DNA of 64,000 nucleotides from Kappaphycus alvarezii (GCA_002205965.3 NADL03000613.1:1174833-1238832); one strand, 5' to 3'; counted from the first letter of the stretch, positions 10,455-21,125 are shown. A program made the numbers and translations. Notes: a model not told the origin generated them from the sequence alone.

Positions 10455-11770
10455 TGATAGGGTCAAATCGTCGGGAGAAGAGATACTCAGAACCAACTAC
10501 CCAAGAAGGAGGTGTTGCAAGCGACAAAAGTGCTACCGTGGTATACTTGAACGAACAAAAAAGGAGTGTATATGGAAGAGAGTTGAGAGGGCTACAAGCA
10601 AGTTTGGGGGCAAGGTCTACCACTGATGCTCTGCGACCGGCGTAGGAAAAATATTTCTTGGGTCTGGAGTTGATTCTGAACTTCCTACTACTCCGGACTT
10701 GACTTGAAGTTGTCTGTCAACTTGCTTGACCTCTCCATGAGGAAGCAGTTTACTCAGCTTATATAGACTTTCGGCTACCCCGTAAGTCCGAACGAAACTA
10801 CAGAAGATACCAGGAAATGCATAAAAACACTTTGTGTGGACGATGTACTCTAAACAAAAGATACTTAAGGAACTAACAATCAATATGGTCCTTTTATTTC
10901 CCATTGTCTAAATCAGATCCAAACAACTCCTCTAAAATATCCATGCTGCCCAAGCAGTCCCCACAGATATATGCGAACGGCTCATAACTATCTATTTTCT
11001 CCTGGGAGATATCTAAACTACTAAAGATATACCCATCCGGTCCCATCGTCGGTACCACTTGTTCCATACATTCCACCATTCCAACACTTCCCATTCCTCC
11101 CTGTCTTTCATCCTCCTCGTCCTCGTCCTCATCCTCTTCATCCTCCTCATTCTCCTCGTCCTCCTCTTCCTTCTCATAATTAACCTCGTAGACCAATTCC
11201 GGGGCTGCCCACTCCTCGAAGGTCTCCCCAGCTCCCCTTCGACTTCCGATTCCTGCCCCTCAGGTACCTCCTCGGCCTCATCCTCGACGAAGAGTTTGCG
11301 GACGAACTCGATTATTTTCTTCTTATTCTGGCGTCGCAGGTAGTCGTCCGCGTCCGTCAGGCCATATACAGCGAGCGCAAGGCCGTTTAAGGGCGAGAGG
11401 GGCGTTTTTTGGTGATGGGGGCGAGGGGCGAAGGTCGTTCATTTTAGTTGTAAATGATTGTAGACGGAAGATAGGGGGGTGAGGGGGAGGGCTGTGTGTG
11501 TAGGGGTTGGTAGATCTCAAGAAATATTGGGTAAAATGGGTTTAAGTACACCTTAGGGTGGACTGGAGTCGGTACTAAAAAGTTAAAATCGAAATTACAG
11601 TAGCGCATTTGCACGGAATTTCTACACAAGGAGTGAGTTTGATGAAGAAGGTAGATTAAAAAAGACGTAACACGCTAGTTTGGAGGAGAGGACACAGTAT
11701 TAAAATATCTAGGGAGGGTGGGAGGCAAATTTGGAAAGGACGGTGAGCGAAGTCAGGGGCGGGATCGTTG
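10455..11770 (-). mobile_element. Minus-strand LTR of facing LTR pair
   Basis: Starts TGATAGGG at 10455, directly at the end of the left inverted arm. It has R-U5 sequence, CTTATATA near 10758, an acidic ORF remnant and a decayed U3. It meets a plus-strand LTR near 11770 with U3 ends facing. The 5' TG terminus of its U3 is not identifiable, so the inner boundary is approximate. No internal gag-pol lies between the two LTRs, and no matching target duplication is seen at 12963. Confidence 0.75.
10894..11442 (-). pseudogene. LTR-encoded acidic protein, broken
   Basis: Minus-strand remnant from an ATG at 11442 (MNDLRPSPPS) to a C-terminus reading PFAYICGDCLGSMDILEEL then FGSDL at 10894. The first part shifts frame after about 17 codons. 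The downstream part keeps the valine-rich VVPT motif, DISQE and the C-terminal block. Confidence 0.75.
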
Positions 11771-12963
11771 TAAGTTGCTGGACTACTACAAAATCCCTTG
11801 CAGATTTATTTTGTAATTATTCCTAATCTATAGAACCTGCCCCGGGAGCGTATTTAAACCCCTTTATTCCAAGTTTCAAACGTCCCTGATTATTTTACTT
11901 ATCACTCCTCTCCCTCTACACACCCAAAACACCCTCCATTGCCTCCCATTCCCCACAGCCTACCAAAATGAACAATCTATGACCCTCGAAAGTCATATCC
12001 AACTATCGCCATCCCGCCCCCTAAACTCTATTCCACTACTCCCTTTAGGACCTACTGACCGGGATGACTACCTGCGCCGGCAAACCAAAAAGAAGATGAT
12101 CGAATTCGTGCGTCGCCTTTTTATTGAGGATGAGGCGGAGGAGGTAGGTAAGGGGAGGGAGTGGGACATCGAGGAGGGAGCTGAGGATACCTTCGAGGAG
12201 TGGGTAGCCCCTGAATTGGTTTACTAGGTTAATAGCGGGGAGGATGATGAAGAGGAAGAGGAGGACGAGGAGGACGAGTACGAGGTGGATGAGGAAAAAG
12301 GGGACATGGAAAGTGTTGGAATGGTGGGGCCTGGACCGGGGAGTATGGAACAAGTGGTGACGACGCTGGAACCGGATGGAGATATCTTTAGTAGTTTAGA
12401 TATCTCCCAGGAGGAAATAGAGAGCTATGAGCCATTCGCAGATATTTTTGGGGACTGCTTGGGCAGCATGGATAATTTGGAGGAGTTGTTTGGATCTGAT
12501 TTAGAATGGGAATAAGAGGGCCTCATTGATTGTTTGTTTCTTAAGTATCTTTTGTTTAGAGTATATCGTCCACACAAATCGTTTTTATGCATTTACTGGT
12601 ACCTTCTGTAGTTTTGTTCGGACTTTAGGGGTAGCCGAAAGTCTATATAAGCTGAGTAAACTGCTTCCTCATGGAGAGGTGAAGCAGATTTGCAGACAAC
12701 CTCAAGCCAAGTTCCGAGTAGTAGGAAGTTCAGAGTCAACTCCAGACCCAAGAAAAATTTTCCTACGCTGGTCGCAGAGCATCAGTGGTAGACCCTATCC
12801 CTTTCATACTTGCTTGTAGCCTTGTAGCCTTCTCAACTCTCTTCCATATACACTCCTTTTTGTTCGTTCAAGTATACCACGGTAGCACTTTTGTCGCTTG
12901 CAACACCTCCTTCTTGGGGTAGTTGGTTCTGAGTATCTCTTCTCCGACGATTTAACCCTATCA
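11771..12963 (+). mobile_element. Plus-strand LTR of facing LTR pair
   Basis: Mirror-oriented partner of 10455-11770. It has U3 with TATTTAAA at 11851-11858, an acidic ORF, TATATAAG near 12645, and an end in CCCTATCA at 12963. Its upstream end is approximate. Confidence 0.75.
11968..12515 (+). pseudogene. LTR-encoded acidic protein, broken
   Basis: The ATG at 11968 sits in the same context (ACCAAAATGA) as in elements 1 and 2, but a stop follows within four codons. A shifted frame then gives GPTDRDDYLRRQTKKK, EEWVAPELVY and an in-frame TAG, then an acidic tract and PFADIFGDCLGSMDNLEEL near the C-terminus. At least one frameshift and one stop separate the conserved blocks. Confidence 0.78.
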
Positions 12964-13022
12964 ACTGTATCCGAATTTGTCCTCTTCTAGATTTTTTTCG
13001 TGTGCAAATTTAACGCACATCA
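12964..13022 (-). repeat. Fragment of an LTR terminus
   Basis: ACTGTATCCGAATTTG through GCACATCA resembles the complement of the first 60 bp of the solo LTR at 19139, and directly abuts the end of the plus-strand LTR. A similar fragment is at about 31440-31506. This looks like debris from LTR recombination. Confidence 0.5.
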
Positions 13023-15121
13023 GACTGCATGGCCAAGGAGACGTTTTGGGGGTCAAAATGGGCCTGATTTTTATGAAAATCACCCTAAGGAGTACAAAAA
13101 GATAACTTTTTAGAAAACATTTTTTCAGTTGTTTTTCTCCTAGACAAGGACCACTTGAATTCGGGTTATAGTTATAGGTTCGCGTAGTTGGGAATTTCAG
13201 AATAGCAAAAAAGTATTAAAGTACGGTCGAAGTGCTTCCTTCGAAAGAGGTCGGGCAGGTCGGAGGACAATTTCAAGTGCGAATTTGAGTAGCAGCGAAG
13301 CTTTTATCACTGCATAAGTACGAAGTGCCGGTTGCTGAGTAAATGTAACGCATTATGTACCCTTTAGACATAACGTCGTACTCTTAGTGTCTCTTCACAA
13401 CTACCTTTCCCTTTTTAACACAACTGTAATACAGTAGCACCTCTCTACGTTCCGGCCGAGTGCAGTGCAATCTGCGCCTGGCGAGGCACTTTAGGCACAT
13501 TTACACTTCCATCCGAGTTGACTGGGTGTCAGCCGGCATATCTCCTACGGTAAATGACTCTCTTGTTTTTCCCTTTTGTCGCTTCCAACGAATTTGCTTT
13601 GCCAAGCCCTGCGATGGCAGTTTCATTCGCGTCGACTCAATCCTGCCACACAGTTAAAGGATTAGGTGCTTTCCTCGTGAAAAATATATTTGATCCACTC
13701 TGTACTCAAATCAGGTCCTCTTTCATGTACTCCGTCGCGCTTAGTCTCTCGGTCATTCTCTCCCTCTTTCACCTCGTTTCTTCCTTGGTTAAACATTTTT
13801 GTGCGTATCAGAACAGTGTTTACCACAACTTTCATGGAAACTCTGAAAAATTACCCAAGTCTGGCTTTTGAGGAAGCTACCGAACTAGTGTCATGATGCG
13901 GAACTGTAACAGCTGCAATCACACAGCATCGCTCACATATGTCTGCCAAACTTCATTAGTGCTGCATGCCTGATTGCTGGTCTTCAGCCTTGTGCTGTAC
14001 GGTGACCTGAGCCCGCTGATGATCTCTCAGTGTGTGAGCCCACATCCATTACGCCTGATCGCATAGAGAGCTACTGGAATCACTCCGGGAAATGACCCCT
14101 ACCTTCCAGATGTATCTGTCAATCAGTGCCCTAAATGTGCAATAATTTCAAAGTCATGGTTTGTGTACGCAACGGAGAATGATTCAAAGCCTAGTTTGCC
14201 TCCCGTCTCGTCGAAGGTCTGTGTGTCATTTCTCTATCACCATTCCTTGTTTTGTTTCTGCTGTTTCAAACATATCCCTTTCTGTCGCATACTGTACACT
14301 TGGTACACGTTTCATTGTTTGACATGTCAACATACAATTTATTTCGGATCGCAATCGGAGACCATACCCTGGCGATTTCGTTTGGTATGTCGTCGATTTT
14401 TATTTTGTCAAGGAGCTGTAATCTGCCATAACCACGGGACTCGATTCTCGGTGAGGACTTGTCCGCAGTTCATCTTTCAATTTTCTGCCTTACCGATAGC
14501 CGTGCTTTTCGACTAGTGCCGCGCAGGGCGGCGCCTTACGAGAACGCGTATTACTGTACAGCATAATATCCCGCTGGTACAGAACTGTACAAGCGGATGG
14601 TTTTTCTTGTCAGGGATCAGTGGTACAGTAGGTGGGTTCAGCTAGAGATTACGAAGACGAGGTCTACTTTGCGTAGGGTATTCCATCAATAGGGTGGTTC
14701 ATTTACTGTAACAGATGCGGCCTGCTTGATGGCTGGCCTGAAGGTAACATTTTAGGGAGCGTAGTTCCTTTCACATTACTGTGTCGGTATACCCTTTTTG
14801 AGTTGATTTCGGTTGTCTGGAAAACCATGGGATAGACCGGATATATCTTCCAAGAGAAAAACACCCAAACCTTTTCCCTTTTTCCTGTAGCAGATACTGT
14901 AAGTTGGCCGAGTCCCAGTCAACTTGTATGAAAGTGTGCATGTAGTACATGAACTGTTGCGGTAGGCGCATTGAAAGTATTTTACCGGTCGGCTGTGGCA
15001 GTCGAAACGAGTTGGTCGCCAACCTGCATGTAAATATTGACAACTGCCGTTCTTTACCAGACAACTGGGAGGGGTCAGTGGTCACGTTCAGATTTTATGG
15101 ATTTAGATATACGAATGCAAG
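13023..15121. other. Spacer of the inverted duplication, no gene recognised
   Basis: About 2.1 kb containing only short ORFs with no family I can name. 13460-13657 (plus) encodes IRVDWVSAGI. 14771-15085 (minus) encodes IQVDWDSANL in a similar surrounding (HIYTSIRVDW against YMHTFIQVDW). The two may be diverged inverted copies of one short segment. A dispersed repeat sits at 14718-14870. Confidence 0.5.
14718..14870 (-). repeat. Short dispersed repeat with extended flank
   Basis: Longer version of the dispersed unit. It has GCCTGCTTGATGGCTGGCC at one end, then GGAGCGTAGTTCC, GTATACCCTTTTTGAG, GGTTGTCTGGAAAACCATGG and AAACACCCAAACC. The same extended flank is present at 44820-44880 and 45358-45400. 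Confidence 0.75.
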
Positions 15122-15140
15122 GGGACCCTACTTGTCAAAG

Positions 15141-15434
15141 TCAAAGGTGCAAATTTTGCAACAAGCTGGACGTATCGGCAACAGTATCCTCCCGAATACC
15201 CGTACTGGTACGTTGCTTAGAACTCCTCTTCATGTGCTGTCTGCGCTCCTTTCTGATTGCACGCCTGGCATCCTTCCTCTCCTGTTTCCGGATAGCCTTG
15301 TACTCGGTCTTGACAGATTCCAGCTCGAGTAGCAAGCTCCATGCGGCAGGGTTCTGTTCCGACGCGACCATGCATCGCAAGCTTTCCTCGTTCTCCCGGA
15401 TCAATTTCTCAATTTCTTGATCCATTGTTTGCAT
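15141..15434 (-). CDS. Charged 97-residue protein, unknown function
   Basis: 97-codon ORF starting at a plain ATG (15434) and rich in Glu, Lys and Arg. The first about 25 residues (MDQEIEKLIRENEESL) and the middle (EYKAIRKQERKDARRAIRK) look helical or coiled-coil; the middle is strongly basic and could bind nucleic acid. A TATTTAAA box lies 256 bp upstream on the same strand (15690-15697), like the promoters of the acidic LTR ORFs. I recognise no family. It may be an accessory ORF of another retroelement, a captured first exon, or a chance ORF; the left-arm copy is frameshifted. Confidence 0.4.
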   Translation of the reverse strand: MQTMDQEIEKLIRENEESLRCMVASEQNPAAWSLLLELESVKTEYKAIRKQERKDARRAIRKERRQHMKRSSKQRTSTGIREDTVADTSSLLQNLHL

Positions 15435-15689
15435 TGCGTGGCTTTTTTGGCTTGGGACTGTTTTCCGGGGGAAGGCGACAGGAGCGAAAGACCGAAAGAG
15501 GAAGGGATAATTTTGCGAATGTGATGGGCGCAGGACAGGAGGAGTGAGAAAGATGATGTGGGCAAGGAGCAGAGTGATACAAGGGGCGCTAGGGTGTTTT
15601 TTCTTTGGGCAGAGGTTGGATGATGGCTAGGGTGAGGTGCTTGAGTGGGGTGGAAAGTGGTGGCGGATCGGCCGGGCAGTTAGTGGAGA

Positions 15690-15697
15690 TTTAAATA
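15690..15697 (-). promoter_or_regulatory. TATA-like box TATTTAAA (right arm)
   Basis: Complement TTTAAATA at 15690-15697, mirror of 9880-9887. Placed upstream of the 97-codon ORF on the minus strand. Confidence 0.4.
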
Positions 15698-16183
15698 GGG
15701 TTCAGTGGGGCTGCGAAGGGTAGTAAAGTGCTTCGCAACAGTGTGTTTTGGGTTCAAGTTTGGGTGATGTGCTCAGGGAAGGGCGGCGGCTTGGACTGAC
15801 CGTCGGGTTTGGACGGAGCGAAGGGTGGGATGTGGAGTTTGTCCGATGGAGGGACAGTTTCTGGAATTTGGTGATTTTGGCGCGTGCGGCTCGGTGGCGC
15901 ATGATGTGGGATTTACTAGAGTGTGGCATTAGCGGCTATGAGGGGTTGGGTGGTGACGAGAGGCGATATGGCCATTGTGCGATGACGCAGTACTGTACTA
16001 TACAGAGTATTTCAACGGTCTCAATCGGAACTGTGGACGTTTTACCGATGAAAAGATGCCCTGAAACGTGTGTGAGTCGACAGAGGATCAAAATGTAAGA
16101 AGTACCGGGAAAGGGTCCAAGTATACGTGTTGCAGCTATCGAACCGTTACTTGCTGGTAATTCAGTTCTAGGGGGAAGAATTG

Positions 16184-16245
16184 GGTGTTTTACTTTTAGA
16201 AGATATATCCGATGTATCCATAGTTTTCCAGACAACCACAGTTCA
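16184..16245 (+). repeat. Short dispersed repeat, partial copy
   Basis: Partial unit beginning GGGTGTTTTACTTTTAGAAG and ending at GACAACCACAG; mirror of 9340-9400. Confidence 0.7.
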
Positions 16246-16475
16246 GTTCCTGCAGTAGATTTTCTGCCCGCTGGACGTTCGATTAACTATGCAGCAGAAT
16301 TGAAAGTTCTAAAAGGGATGTAAAATACATGTGAGCGGATAACGGCCGGTGGGTTGAACGTTTCTTGAAGAAGGACCCACGGCCGTTCTCCCTCCCGCAG
16401 TCGCCTCCGCGGCAACGACGGGTAAGGAGTCCGCCTCACCCGTTTCCATGCAGCTGTTGATGGCTGGCATGCAAG

Positions 16476-19138
16476 GTGTGGAGGAGCCCCTCCATCAGCC
16501 AAGGGGCCAGTGGGCCTAACGCCGCTCCTCCCCACCATGGAATCGGTCCACCCATGGAATCGGTCCACCCGCCGCATGATACATCGGCGCCTTTCCCCTT
16601 GTCTACTCCCCTGGAAATCCTCTCTACACCCTACCGCGAGACGGATATCTTCCAAGATATCCCTGCTCCCTGCCTAACCCAATTTATCCCGCTCTTTGTC
16701 AAGTTGGTGAAAGCTTCGTCGTATGCACGTGGTGAGCATTCCTTCACCTCCACAGTTCATTCCCCATTACGCTGTAGGTATACCTTGTTGAGTCGATTGC
16801 GGTTGTCTGGAAAACCATGGGATAGGTCGGAAATATCTTCCAACAGTAAAACACCCAAATCAAGGTAGCATTTTAGGAAGCGTAGTTCCTTCCCCATTAC
16901 GCTGTAGGTATACCCTTTTTGAGTCGATTGCGGTTGTCTGGAAAACCATGGGATAGGTCGGAAATATCTTCCAACAGTAAAACACCCAAACGTTCCCCCA
17001 AACGTTCCCCCTTCACATGTTGCCCATGGCTGTCCTCCATCGCTGTCTTCGGGGAGAGCGCGGATGGCGGGACCCAAGAGCCAACGGATCGCCCTCCGAA
17101 AACGCCTCCGTCGTGCGCACACAGACTCACAGTGGGGAGCACTCTGGGCCGAAGCTCTCGCAGCTCATCAAGCTCGGCTTGAATGGTGGGAAGGAGACAC
17201 GTTGTGTTGCCCCAACTGTCCCCGCCGACAACGGGCGCGCCTGTCGTGCAGAGGCCCTTTGCGCTGATGCCCGATACGGTAAGGCCATACGCGCCCTCCA
17301 GAGGCCCGCTCGCTGAAGTCAAGGACCCGGCGACGATTCAACGGCTCCGGGATCTGCACCCGTCCCCGCCGCGCCCTGTCTCGCCGCTCTCGGAAGGACG
17401 ACTCCCGCCGCCCCGTGCATCACGAGGCTGCTGTGGAACACGGACCGCGGGACACCACCGCCGGACCCGAACGAACGCCGTCCTGCTGGTTCCACCTTCT
17501 CGTTAAGGCTCGCGTCAGTCCTTAAGCCGGTGTGACCGGTCTGCGTGTCCTGACACAGCTCGTTTCCTGGCTCGCAGGGGGGAACTCCTGGACGCTGTGC
17601 TCCCCCTCGTGGCAGCGGCGACGCTCCTCCCGCTCCAGCCGACTCCCGACAAGGTCCGCCCAATCGCCATCAGGTCTGTGCTCCGCAGGATAGTGACGAA
17701 GGCACTGCTCCCGGCCGCAATAATTTACAATCGGTTATGTCGCCGCATCAGACGGCCAACGGTGATAAAGTCGGATTGGACTCTGTTGTCCACGACACCC
17801 ACACCACACTACGCCGCTTCTCCGCCACCCCGAATGTCGCCACGGTCCTCATAAACGCCAACAACGCCTTTAACCGTGTTGGTCGGCAGTCTATGCTGGA
17901 CCACCTACCTATGCTCGCCCCCTCGCTAGCCCGCTTCGCAAACATGATCTACGGCCGAATGCAACCGCCATTGCTTGTCCCGAACCGGGATCGCACCGTC
18001 ATACTAAGTGCCCAGGGCACCCAACAGGGTGACCCGGCCAGCATGTTGTTGTTCTCGCTAACGATCTAACCCCTCATCCGTCGGGTTGCTGAGATCCCCA
18101 ACATTGCTCTCTACCAATGGTTCGCCGATGACGGCAAGATCGTCGGGAGCCTTGGCGGCATCCATCAGGCGTTCAGGCTCCTCACCCGAGATGGTCCCAC
18201 GGTTGGCTTCCATGCCAACCCACGTAAGACAAGCATATATTGGCCTCACGTCATGCCCCCGGATCGAGCAGCCCTCTTGGCGGGATTCCCTCTAGCAGAA
18301 TACTCGCGGGGCGGCTTTCCGCTTCTAGGGGCTAGGGGCTAGGGGCCCCCATTGGCAACAAAACGTTCACGGAGAGTTTTCTCCGGTCCAAGATCGCTCA
18401 GTGCCGCCGCACCCTGGACCGCCTCCTGCTGGTCCGCGACGCTCGCGCCCGGTTCCACATGCACCGGATCTGTGTCTCTGCATGCCTCCTATCGCATGCA
18501 TTCAAGCTCTCAGATCCGCGCTTAGCTGAGTCCGCTGCAGAAGAATTTGATGATCTGCAACGGTCATCATATGAAAAGTTACATGGCATCGCACTCACGG
18601 ACCGAGCCTGGGACCAAGTCTGCCTCCCCATGCACTTCGGCGGTCAGGGATTCGAAAGACCGCCTCGTTCCTCCACGGCGCAGCCGCCGCCAGCATCATT
18701 GATGCTGCGCCCGCACGGCAGCGGACATCCGCATACGCCACGCCGCGTCCTTGTGCACTAGATTCTGGCCGCTTCCGCGGCGACCGGTCCTTCCTCCTCC
18801 GTCAGGCTTGACCCTTGACCCTCCAACTCTAGCTGCTTCACCCACCAACACTCTAACCCTTCTCAAACGGGTGCAGCAAGAGGTGCGGGCAAGAGTACAT
18901 TGGCAGGACGAATCCTCGGCGAATGCCTCAAACCCAACTGCCAATAGCGACGCCTACATTCGAAATCGCATCCGTGGCTTAGCGTTCCGCCGCAGCCCCG
19001 CTTCGGCGTTTCTCTTCGCTCACACCACGGCAGCTACGAAGGTGCACACCACACACTGGCAGACAATGTTCCGCCGTCACCTCGGACTGCCAGTGTATGA
19101 TGACTCCATGCCCCTCAACTGCTACCACTGAGACACCC
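16476..19138 (+). pseudogene. RT-A non-LTR retrotransposon ORF (right arm)
   Basis: Best-preserved RT-A 5' part and RT domain, in several frames. Order: N-terminal DIFQDIPAPCLTQFI (about 16650); interruption by tandem dispersed repeats (16752-17010); MLPMAVLHRCLRGERGW (17017); ALCADARYGKAIRAL (about 17260); polymerase motifs TPDKVRPIAIRS (17645), INANNAFNRVG (17850), AQGTQQGDPAS (18005) and WFADDGKIVG (18118); a thumb-like part with ARFHMHRICVSACLLSHAF (18445); and an HWQTMFRRHLGLPVYDDS segment (about 19055). The frame then enters a zinc-knuckle split by the solo LTR. RT plus C-terminal knuckle and nuclease fits early-branching site-type LINEs. It is broken by a stop at about 18067 and several indels. 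Confidence 0.82.
16752..17010 (-). repeat. Short dispersed repeat, two tandem units
   Basis: Mirror of 3309-3540, inserted in the RT-A ORF between HSFTST and MLPMAVLH. The sister copies at about 22850 and 33480 lack it. Confidence 0.8.
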
Positions 19139-19365
19139 TGATGTGTGCAAAATTCGCACACGAAAAAAAATCTAGAGGACCAAATTTGGATGCAGTATCG
19201 GGATTTGCAAGATATTTTTTGCAGTTCCTGAATTTGCAAGATATTTTTAATTTAGATAAGTGTGGCAAATTCATGAGTTGATTTTTCATTTTAAGACACA
19301 GTGTCATTAATAGATGTCATTACTGTACACGTCCAAGGTCGACATACTTTTCGAAGACGTCGCAG

Positions 19366-19373
19366 TATTTAAA
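19366..19373 (+). promoter_or_regulatory. Upstream TATA-like box of solo LTR
   Basis: TATTTAAA in CAGTATTTAAACTT, flanked by TCGAAGACGTCG and TTCGAAGTCGACG. It lies about 155 bp before the first ATG of the acidic ORF. Confidence 0.5.
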
Positions 19374-19525
19374 CTTCGAAGTCGACGTTGTTGAGGCAAC
19401 CCCCCGCCATTAACTATCCCATCGGCTCACCCCTTCTTTTAGCCCTTAACTTGACCAAACTCCGTCCTTACCTCACCATCACCAAGTCATCCCGAGGCCG
19501 TCGTCCACTCAACGCTTTGGCCCTG

Positions 19526-20052
19526 ATGGCAAATGGTCCAACCGACTACGATGATTACTGTAGAAGGTTGGACCGGGAACGCGTTCGGGAGTGGGTCCGC
19601 CGTAACTGCTTCGAGCCGGCAGAAGAGGCAGAGGAGGAGGAGGAGGGAGAAGAGGAGATAGATGAAGAGAGGATGGAGGATGAAGAGGAGGACTAGGTGG
19701 ATCCGTGGGAATCACTAGTGTATAACGGGGGGCTCGCATGGAGAAAGGAGGGGAGACTGAGGGAGTAATTGTGATCTCTGACTCTTCTGACGAGGATGAA
19801 GAGAGAATAGAAGAGGAGGAAGAGGAGGATGAGGGGGAGGGAGACATGGAAAGTGCTGGATTAGTGGGGAAGGGGCCAGAAAATATGGACCAGGTGGTTC
19901 CGACTCCGGAACCGGATGGGGACGTCCTCAGTGGTCCAGATATTTCACAGGAGGCAATGGAGAATTCTAAGCCGTTCGCGGATATTTGTGTGGAATGTCT
20001 GGGTGGAATGGATATTTTGGGGGAACTGTTTGGCTCTGATGTAGAGGAATAA
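19526..20052 (+). pseudogene. LTR-encoded acidic protein, one stop (right-arm LTR)
   Basis: From ATG 19526: MANGPTDYDDY, a basic stretch (RRLDRERVREWVRR), then a Glu-rich block to a TAG at 19694. This TAG falls where relatives have the Trp of EWVxPxLVY, followed by VDPWESLVYNGG. A second open frame (19738-20052) has VIVISDSSDEDEE (SIM-like: hydrophobic core then Ser/Asp/Glu), an acidic tract, VVPTPEPDGD, DISQE and a C-terminus ending GELFGSDVEE. Both arms carry the TAG. A frame change between the two parts is also likely. No known domain is recognised. Confidence 0.75.
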
Positions 20053-20503
20053 GATATTAAGGAAATAATCTAGATATTTATCCTGATAGTATCTGCTGTT
20101 AGTCTTTCTCGTTCACACGATTCCATTTGATGCATTTTATGGTTCTTAGTATGTTTCTTTGAGACTTTAGGGATACCCAAAAAGTCTATATAAGCTGAAT
20201 AAACCGCTTCCTCTTGTGGAGGTCAAGCAAGTTGGCAGACAATTTCAAGTCAAGTCCGGAGTAGTAGGAAGTTCAGAATCAACTCCAGACCCAAGAAAAC
20301 TTTTTCCTACGCTGCTCACAGAGCATCAGTAGTAGACTCTGCCCCTTTCATACTTGCTTGTAGCCCTCTTAACTCTCCCATATACACTCCTTCTTGTTCG
20401 TTCAACTATACCACGTTAGCACTTTTGTCGCTTGCAACACCTCCTTCTTGGGGCAGTTGGTTCTGAGTATCTCTCCTCCCGACGATTTACCCCTATCACA
20501 CCC

Positions 20504-21000
20504 CTTGGACACCCTCGGGGATCATGCCGCGACCTCTGCTGCCCTATTTTCGGCCGTCGTCACTGCCATGACTCGCTCTGTCATGCATTTGCGACACACG
20601 TTACCCGCGCCTCGGGTCTGGATACTCGGCACGAGGTTCCGCTCCTCGTCCCGGGCACTGAGCTCCGGCCCGCCGATATCCTTGTACAACCCCCCTCATC
20701 GCCGAAAGGCACAACTTTGTGCCCCATTGCGTGTGACATCACTGTCATCTCACCGTTCAAGGCCACAGTTCCCACCGATTCCCACCGAGGCGACCCAGGT
20801 TGCCAGTGGCGCTGCTGAAGTGGCGGCCCGCGACAAGGTTACAACTCTGGAACGCAACCTCGCCCGACGCCTCCCCGCTCCCTCAACTGGCCCATCTTCT
20901 GATCCTTATACGCCAAACTTCACGTTTCGATCTCTGGCGTTTGATTCCCTGCCCCTTCCCCTGGTACAATTGCATTTATCGAGGAGTTAGTTCCGCGAGT
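20504..21000 (+). pseudogene. RT-A C-terminal zinc knuckle and endonuclease
   Basis: Resumes the RT-A ORF after the solo LTR with LDTLGDHAATC, then HCHDSLCHAFATHVTRASGL, then EVPLLVPGTELRPADILV and CDITVISPF. RPAD(I)... plus D-x-TVISP matches the PD-(D/E)XK-like layout of restriction-like endonucleases at the C-terminus of R2-type LINEs. The assignment is from motif order, not from a search. Confidence 0.7.
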
Positions 21001-21026
21001 CGCGTCCAAGGAAAAAGGTTTGGGTG

Positions 21027-21125
21027 TTTTACTCTTGAAGATATATCCGGTCTATCCCATGGTTTTCCAGACAACAACAATCATCAAAAAGGGTATACCA
21101 ACACAGTAATAGGGAAGGAACTACG
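21027..21125 (+). repeat. Short dispersed repeat
   Basis: GGGTGTTTTACTCTTGAAG ... CCCATGGTTTTCCAGACAAC ... GGGTATACCAACACAG ... GAAGGAACTACGC. Plus orientation, slightly diverged. It lies just past the end of the first endonuclease module. Confidence 0.8.

Larger units (their letters stand above)
15122..20296. repeat. Right arm of large inverted duplication
   Basis: Reverse-complement partner of 1-10454, lacking gypsy element 3. The uninterrupted pre-insertion site for that element is visible at 16724-16728 (GTATG, complement of CATAC). Sequence to the right of 20296 continues the same LTR and the interrupted RT-A retrotransposon, so the duplicated unit probably extends further; its partner would lie left of the window. 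Confidence 0.92.
19139..20498 (+). mobile_element. Solo gypsy-type LTR with acidic ORF, TSD CACCC
   Basis: 1360-bp LTR from TGATGTGTGC to CCCCTATCA, flanked by CACCC at 19134-19138 and 20499-20503. The RT-A zinc-knuckle codes on both sides (NCYHC before, LDTLGDHAAT after), which confirms a clean insertion with no internal region. The terminal ~250 bp of R-U5 is shared with elements 1, 2 and 3. U3 is a separate lineage with an acidic ORF, TATTTAAA at 19366-19373 and TATATAAG at 20187-20194. Confidence 0.93.

Noticed and set aside
13554..13896. Hydrophobic ORFs in the spacer considered as host membrane-protein genes
   Set aside because: Two overlapping frames look equally good, composition is Ser/Phe/Leu-rich as in many chance frames, and no homologue or promoter context was recognised.
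19388..19696. Acidic ORF start at 19388
   Set aside because: The codon there is TTG. The first ATG in frame is 19526, matching the ATG used in element 4 at 24251.
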